DNA from: Holosporales bacterium
GTDB lineage: Bacteria > Pseudomonadota > Alphaproteobacteria > BNTO01
NCBI GenBank assembly: GCA_031265645.1
Contig: JAISCJ010000056.1
Span: 1 to 10,933 of the forward strand
Direction of reading: 5' to 3'
Length of the DNA stretch: 10,933 nucleotides
The notes beneath the pieces were generated by a model. It was given only the letters and a program-made list of their open reading frames with translations. It ran no database searches and was not told where the DNA came from. A program made the position numbers and the translations under genes. Below are positions 1 to 6,304 of this stretch, piece after piece; the stretch's first letter is position 1, and each line of letters opens with the position of its first letter.

Positions 1-119
1 TGAAACTCATCTTGGTAGGGATTATGAAGCCATTCCCTGCTAAAAAGAGGACATTTCTAAACTGCAGAACCGGACATTTCTAAATTGCACAAAGAGGACA
101 TTTCTAAATTGCGTTGACA
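1..119. mobile_element. One end of an IS21-like insertion sequence (partial)
   Basis: The stretch contains three spaced copies of a 17-nt motif, GGACATTTCTAA(A/C)TTGC or close to it, at 49-65, 72-88 and 96-112, followed by GTTGACA ending at 119. Read on the other strand the end is TGTCAACGC followed by the motif. IS21-family elements are known to start with TGTCA-type termini and to carry several internal copies of a terminal repeat that bind the IstA transposase. The element body would lie left of the window, and no istA or istB coding sequence can be seen in positions 1-45. The tail tape measure frame opens directly at the end of the element. The family assignment rests on the terminus pattern only. 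Confidence 0.6.
49..112 (+). repeat. Three spaced copies of a 17-nt IS-end motif
   Basis: Copies start at 49, 72 and 96, so the spacing is 23 and 24 nt, about two helical turns. This fits a multimeric transposase-binding array. Copies two and three are identical over 17 nt; copy one differs by a single base (CTGC for TTGC). Confidence 0.8.
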
Positions 120-1779
120 GCGGCAGCAAAGTGCATATGCGGCGAAAGCTCGTATCGCAATGGGTTCTCTCATGCGCATAGGAATGACTGCAGCAGTTTC
201 CTTTGGGTTGCCGATCAAAAAAGCGATTGATGCTCAGGAGGCTATGGTGAATTTAGGCAAGGTTACGAATGTCGTGCGAACTGGCGGGATTGGAATGTTG
301 CGTGGCGAGTTAGAAAACTTAACAAGAACGCTGCCCTTCACTTTCCAAGAAATAACAAAACTCGCAACGATGGGCGCACGCATAGGGATGAAAGATGCCG
401 ATCTGAAATCGTGGACGGAAGTCGCCGGTAAAATGGCGCTCGTCCTCGGCATGAATGTTGATGAGATGGGCGACTCGATCGCAAAACTTCAAGGGGCGTT
501 TGGTGTGGCGACGGAAGACCTCGAGCACATGGGTGATGTCATAAATTATTTCGGTGACACGTCGAGAGTTGAAAGCGCTTCGCTTATGAAGTCCATGGTT
601 AACATGGCCGGAGCAACAAAGCAATTTGGATTTTCCGTCGAATCTACCGCAGCCCTAACAACTGCGTTTGCAAAAATGGGATATGACGCTGAAAAAGCTG
701 GATCGATTGTAACGCAGATGCTCCCGAAGTTAGGCTTAGTCGCTAACCAGGCGAACAAGTCAATGACTGAAGCGGCCAAACGCATCGGAATTATTCCAGC
801 AACTTTGAAAAAAATGATGCGGGATAATCCTGAACAGGCTCTCATTTACGCTCTCGAAAAAATCAAAGCCATCCCACTTAATGAACAAGCTGGCGCGCTT
901 AATGCAATTTTCGGTCAACGCGTTCAAGCCGAAGCATCGCAACTCGCCAGTAAAGTCGATGTCGTAAAATCAACGTTCGCTGAACTCGCGGACAAGACTA
1001 AAATATCAGGAGCCATGCAAAAGGATTACGTTGCATTGATGGGCACAACCAAAGAGCAAATGAAACTTTTCAAAAACTCATTTGAGCAGCTTGGCATTGC
1101 AATTGGTGAAGCAGTGCTTCCAGCATTCACCAGCATGATTAAGTCTGTTACTGGCTTTTTTCAGAAGGTCACCGATTTCGGAAAGGAGCATCCGAAGATT
1201 TTCGCGTTCCTAACCAAGGGGGCCGCGTTGTTGACGGGACTAGCCGCAGGAGCTGCAGCAGTAAAGATGACCTTTTTCGGGGTTGGCGCGGCAATCAAAG
1301 GCGTCGGTGTTGTTTTAAAGGGCCTCGCGATTATTGCTAATCTGAATCCTATCACTCTTGCCATCACTGCAATTGCAATCGGTGCCGCGCTTGTCATCAA
1401 GCACTGGGACAAAGTGAAAGAGTTTTTCCAAAATCTTTGGCAGTGGCTTACTGAAAAGTTCAAAGCCATCGGCGAATTTTTTGGAAACATCGGCAGCAAG
1501 GTCGGAGGCTTCTTTAAAAACCTTTGGCCATTTAGAAAATCTTCGGATAACGAAAAAGTTTCTACATCATCCGAAGCTGCCAACAAAAATATAAATGCTG
1601 ATCTAAAACTTCCTGCGAATCGAACCGTTGCAAACTCAAATAACAAAACTCTAACGAATAACATGACATTCAATATTAGTGGTGCTGCGGATTCAGAAAA
1701 TATTGCTGATGAAATTGCTAAGGCTGTGAAGCAAACATCCCGCGACGCCATGTATGACGCACCATTTTACGTTGGGTAA
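118..1779 (+). CDS. Phage tail tape measure protein, TP901 type, N-terminus lost
   Basis: The tape measure protein sets tail length and is threaded through the tail tube during assembly. Seen: an AQEAMVNLGKV segment near the start, followed by the long helical core typical of the TP901/PhageMin_Tail family (roughly the first 300 residues). A strongly hydrophobic Ala/Gly-rich stretch follows at about residues 350-415 counted from the ATG at 160, then a short Asn/Thr-rich tail. The first ATG is at 160, but the frame is open and coherent upstream to 118 (RQQSAYAAKARIA precedes the ATG) and stops at TGA 115-117, which lies inside the IS21-like end. No ribosome binding site precedes 160. Family members usually have a further 50-150 residues before this point, so this is a gene truncated by the insertion, probably inactive. 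It is followed after 6 nt by gpU, the usual order for P2-like tails. Confidence 0.92.
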   Translation, partial: QRQQSAYAAKARIAMGSLMRIGMTAAVSFGLPIKKAIDAQEAMVNLGKVTNVVRTGGIGMLRGELENLTRTLPFTFQEITKLATMGARIGMKDADLKSWTEVAGKMALVLGMNVDEMGDSIAKLQGAFGVATEDLEHMGDVINYFGDTSRVESASLMKSMVNMAGATKQFGFSVESTAALTTAFAKMGYDAEKAGSIVTQMLPKLGLVANQANKSMTEAAKRIGIIPATLKKMMRDNPEQALIYALEKIKAIPLNEQAGALNAIFGQRVQAEASQLASKVDVVKSTFAELADKTKISGAMQKDYVALMGTTKEQMKLFKNSFEQLGIAIGEAVLPAFTSMIKSVTGFFQKVTDFGKEHPKIFAFLTKGAALLTGLAAGAAAVKMTFFGVGAAIKGVGVVLKGLAIIANLNPITLAITAIAIGAALVIKHWDKVKEFFQNLWQWLTEKFKAIGEFFGNIGSKVGGFFKNLWPFRKSSDNEKVSTSSEAANKNINADLKLPANRTVANSNNKTLTNNMTFNISGAADSENIADEIAKAVKQTSRDAMYDAPFYVG

Positions 1780-1785
1780 GTTTCT

Positions 1786-2196
1786 ATGATGCTAGCACTC
1801 GGTCCTTACTTTTTCTCATGGCTTACCGCGAGTTACCAAAACAAAACTGAGTCACGGAACTATCGCTGGGAAGCACAAAATGTCATCGGCCAATTTCCTC
1901 TCTACCAATACATGGGACCTGGCGAGCAAGATTTAAAATTGGACGGCGTGATTTATTCAAACTACCACGGGGGAATTTTGCAATTGCCACTCATGAAAGC
2001 AACCGCGTCAAAAGGCGAACCATTGATGCTGGTCGATGGTCTCGGAAATGTTTTAGGAAAATGGGTAATCACTCATCTTGAAGATAAGCAAACAACATTT
2101 TGCTCAAACGGCCTGCCTCGCAAAGCTGAGTTTGTACTTGAATTGAAAAAGTACGAGGACCGCCAAAGCCATATATTATTGGAGCTCCTTAAGTGA
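1786..2196 (+). CDS. U: P2-like phage tail protein gpU
   Basis: This 136-residue protein matches the phage P2 GpU family, a tail terminator/completion protein that caps the tail tube. Recognisable features are the early FSWLTASYQN segment, the YQYMGPGEQDLKLDGVIY core and the WVITHLED segment followed by an FVLELKKYED strand near the C-terminus. The length is normal for the family and nothing is broken. Translation starts at tandem ATGs (1786 and 1789), 6 nt after the tape measure stop; only a poor ribosome binding site is visible, so expression is probably coupled to the upstream gene. Its stop codon overlaps the GTG start of gpX. Confidence 0.92.
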   Translation: MMLALGPYFFSWLTASYQNKTESRNYRWEAQNVIGQFPLYQYMGPGEQDLKLDGVIYSNYHGGILQLPLMKATASKGEPLMLVDGLGNVLGKWVITHLEDKQTTFCSNGLPRKAEFVLELKKYEDRQSHILLELLK

Positions 2197-2402
2197 ACAC
2201 CGAGTACATCACAAAAGATCGCGATTGCTTAGACATGATCTGCATTAATTGCTATGGCTATTGCAGTGGGGCAATGGAAATCGTCATCCAAGCAAATCCC
2301 TGGCTCGCCGATTACACAGGGTACTTACCCGCAGGCCTTCGCATAATCTTGCCAGTGATTGAGATGAAGCCAACAAAAGACACCATCAGGATTTGGTCAT
2401 GA
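2193..2402 (+). CDS. X: P2-like phage tail protein gpX
   Basis: A small protein of 69 residues with the features of the phage tail protein X family, which resembles LysM domains and sits at the baseplate/tail. It contains a CLDMICINCYGYC segment, the ANPWLADYTGYLPAG motif and a terminal PVIEMKPTKDTIRIW strand. The start is GTG at 2193, overlapping the gpU stop as GTGA. A GGAG ribosome binding site at 2181-2184 lies 8 nt upstream and supports this start. It is rather Cys-rich (three Cys in residues 12-24), which is unusual but not disabling. The stop overlaps the ATG of gpD as ATGA. Confidence 0.88.
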   Translation: MNTEYITKDRDCLDMICINCYGYCSGAMEIVIQANPWLADYTGYLPAGLRIILPVIEMKPTKDTIRIWS

Positions 2403-3472
2403 TCCCTTTATTTGATATTCAACTTCGCAACACTTCGCTGTTCGAAAAAATTCAGCCGTACTTAATTAGCCTGACCCTCACGGACGAGCCAGGCCTGAAA
2501 AGTGACAAGCTGGATATTGTCCTTGCCGATAAAAATTTAGACATTCCGCAGATTGGCGATCTGCTCAAAATTTCCCTTGGCGACAAAGAAACCGGCTTAT
2601 ACGACATGGGGACGTTTTCAATCGATGGTTATTCATTGTCACATAACGAAATGCGCATCACCGCCCACGCAGCCGATTTTCTCGAAGATTTTAAGAATCC
2701 AAAATCACGGTCATTCGAAAATACTTCGAGTGGAAATATTTCACTCGCGAGTGTTATTCAAACAATTGCTGCAGATCATAATATTACCGCAAGAATTTCA
2801 CCCGAATTATCTGGTATAACTTTTTCAGCACTTCACCAAACTGCGGAATCTGATTTGCATTTCCTGACCCGACTTGGTCAGCAATTCAACATCCTTATCA
2901 AGCCAGCAGGCAACTGCCTCATCGCAATGCCATCCGGCCATGGATTTTCTGCATCCGGTTCTCAACTTTCAGAAGTCAGTTTGACTCCCGATTCCACTAT
3001 CAACTGGTCCCTAGAATTTTCTAAAAAGGAACAAGTCCCAAGCGTCACCGCCAAAGGCTACGATACCGACAACGCTGAAGAATTCTTTGAAACAGTCGGC
3101 GAAGGCTACGATTCCGATTTTGAAGGCGCCCATGATGATGACAACGTTTTTGCTAAAAATGAACGCTTTTCAAATGGCGACATCGGATATTCGCTGCGTG
3201 GCTTGTACCCAACACGAGAAGCTGCAAAGGTTGCAGCCAAAGCAGTCTATGAAAAATTGACGCAAAAGGCCTACACCTTCACAGCCGAAATCCCAGGAAA
3301 TTCAAACGTTTTAGCCGAATCAAACTTAAAACTAACTGGCTTCCGCCAAGGCATTCCAACCACCTGGATCATTTCGCGAAGCACACACGCATTAAATTCC
3401 ATGGAGTACAGAACTTCGCTGGAAGCCATGCTTTCGGCAGATTATCAAACGGAATTCAATGTGCAAGGGTAA
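2399..3472 (+). CDS. D: Phage late control protein gpD (tail hub)
   Basis: This 357-residue protein belongs to the P2 gpD / late control D family, which shares its fold with the gp27/VgrG baseplate hub that joins the tail tube to the spike. Seen: an N-terminal strand-rich segment (LFDIQLRNTSLFEKIQPYL), the LTLTDEPGLKSDKLDIVL motif, the central DLHFLTRLGQQFNILIKP segment and the C-terminal TTWIISRSTHALNSMEYRTSLEA segment. The length is normal. A longer frame starts at TTG 2393, but ATG 2399 is preferred because it overlaps the gpX stop as ATGA and has AGG at 2388-2390 eight nt upstream. It is the last gene of the tail operon; no further phage gene follows. Confidence 0.93.
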   Translation: MIPLFDIQLRNTSLFEKIQPYLISLTLTDEPGLKSDKLDIVLADKNLDIPQIGDLLKISLGDKETGLYDMGTFSIDGYSLSHNEMRITAHAADFLEDFKNPKSRSFENTSSGNISLASVIQTIAADHNITARISPELSGITFSALHQTAESDLHFLTRLGQQFNILIKPAGNCLIAMPSGHGFSASGSQLSEVSLTPDSTINWSLEFSKKEQVPSVTAKGYDTDNAEEFFETVGEGYDSDFEGAHDDDNVFAKNERFSNGDIGYSLRGLYPTREAAKVAAKAVYEKLTQKAYTFTAEIPGNSNVLAESNLKLTGFRQGIPTTWIISRSTHALNSMEYRTSLEAMLSADYQTEFNVQG

Positions 3473-3527
3473 AAAAGGTCACTTTTTGAGACAATACGCT
3501 ACAAGTTAATTAAAACTTGAGCGTTGT
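3472..3527 (+). terminator. Two hairpins after the tail operon, possible terminator
   Basis: Immediately after the gpD stop, AAAAAG-GTCA-CTTTTT (3472-3487) can form a 6-bp stem. It is followed by a longer imperfect hairpin at 3491-3527 with CAAGTT-AATTAA-AACTTG at its centre, extended outward by CGCT/AGCG and ACAA/TTGT with small bulges. No clean T-run follows, only CTTTTT at 3533-3538, so activity as a terminator is uncertain. Confidence 0.4.
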
Positions 3528-4195
3528 ATGCCCTTTTTGATGAGAAAAATCAAAATTAACGATTGTGGGTGCTTGCTTCGAACTTAAAATGATCATCCGT
3601 CCGTTGATTGGTGAATTGTCGTCTGTGGTGTGCTAAAGCGTGTCTGGTGGCGTTGGGCGTTTTTTGAATGATTCTGAGCCTTTTTAGAGTACATTTCCTC
3701 AAAATTTGGGTAGGGCGGTGCACATTAAGGGTGTGCCACTTACACGATCAGCAAGTGTTGGCTTTCAATGCGAGTTAGGATCTTGCTGCCGCATTTTTAG
3801 GCGCTCACAGCTGGGCAAAATGGCGGCTGTTGCGCACAGCAATGAAGATTTTTGCAGGTTGCTTGTTTTAATTGGTGAGGTCGTAAGTTGGTCTTTATTT
3901 AAGAGTTTATCCTTTTTCATAGATGAATGCGTGTGTTAATCAGGGGCGCATGTATAGTTATTCGTCTTTTGCAAGAGAATTATTTTTATTTATTTTATAC
4001 ATTCTAAATGCATCAATTTAGAAACGAAGTGCAATGTAGGGATTAGCGTTGCTAATCCACATATTTGAGGGCGTTTGGGGGATAAAGGTGTAAATAAATG
4101 TAGAGTTTTTGTGAGTTTTTGGAGGAAAAATTGAAGTTTTTTCCTAGGGGAAATTATATAGAAAAAAAGAGGGCGTTGTTGCGGTTGGGCAGTGG
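3528..4195 (+). other. Non-coding G/T-rich leader upstream of the LRR gene
   Basis: I see no credible gene here. The stretch is rich in G and T on this strand, like the first part of the following gene. Near its end are two perfect inverted repeats: TTCTAAAT-GCATCA-ATTTAGAA at 4002-4023 and GGATTAGC-GTT-GCTAATCC at 4040-4058. Between them lies a segment (4010-4035) that recurs with 22 of 26 matches at 9678-9703. An AT-rich block at 3979-4001 could hold a -10 element (TTGCAA at 3969, TATTTT at 3991, spacer 16), but this is weak. The hairpins may be RNA leader structures or protein-binding sites. Confidence 0.45.
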
Positions 4196-5275
4196 ATGGG
4201 CGGAAATATGCTAGCAGGTAATGTTAATGGCGTTGGGGAAGCTTTTAATAACGCGACGAGCTATATTCGGAGAAATATGGTTTTGTGGGGATTTGTTTTT
4301 GATTATCCTGAGTTCGTTGATTATTTAGGAGATCGTAGAAAAACAGTTGTGGATTTACAGAGTCAAGAAAATACATTGGTGTTGGTGGGGCAAAGTAGTG
4401 TGCCTACGGGTACTGTGTTGGGGGATATTAAAGAGTTGTACTTGGTGGGGAATTGGAGTCCAACGGGGTTGGATATTGCGGGTTGTACGGGGTTGGTGAC
4501 ACTTGGAATGTTTGATGGTGGAGTTGGGTTAGATAGTGATCAGAGGAGTAAGATATCTAGTTTGGTAAAAGGGCAAAAGAAGTTGCAGAATTTGATTGTT
4601 ATGAACTGGGGTGGTGTTGAGATTGCAGAGGGGGCGTTTGGGAGTACGTCTGCATCAAATAGTGCTAAGAGCTTAGTCAAAGTAATAATTAACAAGGCTA
4701 TAAGTATTCAAAATGAAGCATTCTCACGGTGCGAAAACCTTATCACGGTATCAATTCCGGATGCAGTAACCATTGGTATTCTCAGCGGAAGTGCTTATGG
4801 TCCCTTTGAATACTGCATCAATCTAAAAACAGCATCATTTCCTGTTGCTGAATCCATTGGCAATTACGCCTTCTACGGCTGCAATGCGCTACAAGCAGCA
4901 TCATTTCCTGTTGCTAAAGAGATTGGCAGCTACGCCTTCAACTGCTGCTATGCGCTACAAGCAGCATCATTTCCTATTGCTGAAGAGATTGGCGTTCAAG
5001 CCTTCTACTGCTGCTCTGCGCTACAAGCAGCATCATTTCCTGCGGCAGAAAGCATTGGCGACAAGGCCTTCCGCTACTGCACAGCCCTACAAGCAGCATC
5101 ATTTCCTGCTGCAACAAGCATTAGCGACTACGCCTTCCGCAACTGCCCAGCCCTACAAGAGATAACGTATCCGCAAGGGGCAAGTATTGATAAGCGGTAT
5201 GCATTTTATGGGTGTACACAGACTATTAGGATATTGAATCCTAATGGGAGTTTGCGTGAGACGTATAATGGATGA
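4196..5275 (+). CDS. BspA-type leucine-rich-repeat protein
   Basis: A 359-residue protein whose C-terminal half carries BspA-like (LRR_5) leucine-rich repeats. Six 22-residue units start at residue 210, with consensus LQAASFPxAxxIGxxAFxxCxA, preceded by more divergent units from about residue 165 and closed by a cap from about residue 320 (YAFYGCT, then ILNPNGSLRETYNG). Such repeats form a solenoid for protein binding and in host-associated bacteria often occur in adhesins or effectors; the target here is unknown. There is no clear signal peptide or membrane segment. ATG 4196 is the first in frame after TAG 4145 but has no well-spaced ribosome binding site. ATG 4208, with GGCGGA just upstream, is an alternative. 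G greatly exceeds C in the 5' and 3' parts but not in the repeat block (about 4690-5158), so the gene looks mosaic. It lies directly downstream of the prophage tail genes. Confidence 0.85.
   Translation: MGGNMLAGNVNGVGEAFNNATSYIRRNMVLWGFVFDYPEFVDYLGDRRKTVVDLQSQENTLVLVGQSSVPTGTVLGDIKELYLVGNWSPTGLDIAGCTGLVTLGMFDGGVGLDSDQRSKISSLVKGQKKLQNLIVMNWGGVEIAEGAFGSTSASNSAKSLVKVIINKAISIQNEAFSRCENLITVSIPDAVTIGILSGSAYGPFEYCINLKTASFPVAESIGNYAFYGCNALQAASFPVAKEIGSYAFNCCYALQAASFPIAEEIGVQAFYCCSALQAASFPAAESIGDKAFRYCTALQAASFPAATSISDYAFRNCPALQEITYPQGASIDKRYAFYGCTQTIRILNPNGSLRETYNG
4823..5158 (+). repeat. Tandem 66-bp repeats coding for LRR units
   Basis: Unit starts are exactly 66 nt apart: 4823, 4889, 4955, 5021, 5087, with a degenerate sixth unit at 5153. 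Units two to five begin with an identical CTACAAGCAGCATCATTTCC. Because 66 is a multiple of 3, gain or loss of units would change protein length without breaking the frame. The second frame open across this block is only a shadow of the period. Confidence 0.93.
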
Positions 5276-5278
5276 GGA

Positions 5279-5360
5279 GTTGGCATTCCGCTGTTCGTTC
5301 TGCCTCCGGCTCGACCAAAATATAATGGCGGAGTAGAACGCATGCAATCGAACATACACA
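5279..5360 (+). pseudogene. Fragment of an IS481/IS3-type integrase
   Basis: Reading from 5282, GIPLFVLPPARPKYNGGVER can be translated, the hallmark of the rve catalytic domain of IS481/IS3 transposases just before the SNxTYREEFY segment. An extra T at 5342 then shifts the frame: removing it gives SNRTY. Homology fades after about 5357. Only some 25 codons remain and both ends are lost, so this is a relic. It begins within a few bases of the LRR stop codon. About 35 bp (5322-5355) match, on the opposite strand, the larger integrase relic at 9165-9529. Confidence 0.75.
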
Positions 5361-5477
5361 AAAGTCCGGTTTCTAGGGGACGGGGAAGTGGTGACACTTC
5401 CTTGTTCCCCGGCTGATAATGGAGAGGGATTGGTGGTTGTGGCCCCATTATAAACCCTTTGGGGGAGGGAGCCCCTC
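5361..5477. other. Intergenic stretch with a compact hairpin
   Basis: There is no gene. GGAAGTG-GTGA-CACTTCC at 5384-5401 forms a perfect 7-bp stem and could end transcription of the LRR gene, although no T-run follows. ATAATGG and CCATTAT form a wider inverted pair just downstream. Confidence 0.45.
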
Positions 5478-5479
5478 TA

Positions 5480-5581
5480 TAGCTAAGCCACTTGGCAGGG
5501 GAGTAAGAGAATTATTACAAAACGTTAGAACTCTTGCCTAAAAAATGAAAATAAAGACTCACCTGCCAAGTGGCTTAGCTA
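5480..5581. mobile_element. 102-bp MITE with 25-bp terminal inverted repeats and TA flanks
   Basis: The left end 5480-5504 and right end 5557-5581 are inverted repeats over 25 bp with one mismatch, beginning TAGCTAAGCCACTTGGCAGG. TA lies on both sides (5478-5479 and 5582-5583), as expected for a TA target duplication. The 52-bp AT-rich interior codes for nothing. The first nine bases, TAGCTAAGC, are the same as those of the IS630 element at 7448-8456, which also has TA duplications. The structure fits a non-autonomous element moved in trans by an IS630/Tc1-type transposase. It could also act as a bidirectional terminator-like hairpin when transcribed. Confidence 0.8.
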
Positions 5582-5650
5582 TACAACCACACGTAGTGCT
5601 GATGAATCTGAAAACCGGTAGACGTTTACTTTCTGTTAACCTTTAATTAG

Positions 5651-5670
5651 TATAATTATCTTGTTTGGAG
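5651..5670 (+). promoter_or_regulatory. Consensus -10 box and ribosome binding site for the TTG-started gene
   Basis: TATAAT at 5651-5656 is a perfect -10 box. A -35 is not obvious; TTTACT at 5625 would need a 20-nt spacer. TTTGGAG at 5664-5670 is a good ribosome binding site 7 nt before TTG 5678 and decides that start over ATG 5693. If the -10 is real, the untranslated leader is very short (about 15 nt). Confidence 0.5.
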
Positions 5671-5677
5671 AAATTTT

Positions 5678-6304
5678 TTGAGATACATTGCAATGATCAG
5701 GAACGATAATACAAACAAGTTAAAAAATAGAGGAATATTTCGAAATGGATTGCTGTCAACGATGGTGTTGACAACAATTAGTGTCGGATTGCGGGAAGAT
5801 ATTGAGGCAAAGCTTACGCCAGCGGTTCTTGCTTCTGTTCCAATGGTTGTCATGGGTAATCCACCCGCAGCATTAGTTGCACCAGTTGGTGCACCACTTT
5901 TGGCATGTAACATAGCATTGGCTAACACGTTGGCAAATGCTATGGCAGCGCCACTTGCTAACATTGCTGGAATTGGAGTTAATGTAGCTCAAGCGTTTCT
6001 TGCAAATGCTCCAGCGTTTGCAGCTGCTCCAGTCGCACCTGTAGCTGCTGGTCCAGGTATCCCCGGCGTTCCGCCTCCTGCTTTGGGTGCTGTAATACCC
6101 GTAAATGTAGGCATGGCTTTTTTCGGACCACCACCTCCAGTACTACCACTACCAGCTGCAATCACAGACCCAGCTATTGCTGTTGCTACATTAATTATTG
6201 CTTGTGCTAGAACTGTCCACGGTAAGCAGGTGGTGCAGCGGCAATTGCAGCGGCAATTGCAGCGGCAGGTGGTGCAGCGGCAGGTGGTGCAGCCCCCGTA
6301 TTAA
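5678..6304 (+). CDS. Ala/Pro-rich protein of unknown function, N-terminal half of a frameshifted gene
   Basis: I do not recognise this protein. The start is TTG 5678, chosen for the GGAG 7 nt upstream. The N-terminus has a basic region (KLKNRGIFRNG), then a hydrophobic run (LLSTMVLTTISVGL, about residues 25-38) that could be a signal or membrane anchor, then sequence very rich in Ala, Pro, Val and Gly (PVAPVAAGPGIPGVPPPA; FFGPPPPVLPLPAA). After about residue 180 the composition changes abruptly to Gln/Arg/Val (QVVQRQLQRQ), which is the wrong frame of a GCA-rich repeat: the frame opening at 6226 instead continues the Ala/Gly-rich style without a break to 7284. The true product was therefore probably one protein of about 535 residues, and the last roughly 27 residues here are out of frame. 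One missing base (or two extra) near 6215-6226 explains it. Confidence 0.7.
   Translation: MRYIAMIRNDNTNKLKNRGIFRNGLLSTMVLTTISVGLREDIEAKLTPAVLASVPMVVMGNPPAALVAPVGAPLLACNIALANTLANAMAAPLANIAGIGVNVAQAFLANAPAFAAAPVAPVAAGPGIPGVPPPALGAVIPVNVGMAFFGPPPPVLPLPAAITDPAIAVATLIIACARTVHGKQVVQRQLQRQLQRQVVQRQVVQPPY

Noticed and set aside
1161..1751. 196-codon open frame on the minus strand opposite the tape measure gene
   Set aside because: It is antisense to a well-supported gene and lacks any start signal; mirror of codon bias.
3706..3939. 77-codon open frame starting at TTG in the leader region
   Set aside because: No ribosome binding site, odd Cys-rich composition with no recognisable feature, and it lies in a G/T-rich leader; most likely chance.
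4823..5158. Regular repeats that could suggest a CRISPR array
   Set aside because: The 66-bp period is an integral part of an in-frame LRR coding sequence; there are no unique spacers between identical repeats.
4845..5165. Second open frame with a His/Lys/Gln-rich repeated product
   Set aside because: It is a shadow frame kept open because the repeat period is a multiple of three and the units are alike.
5361..5477. Possible small RNA with the 5384-5401 hairpin
   Set aside because: No promoter or T-run can be seen; the hairpin alone is not enough.
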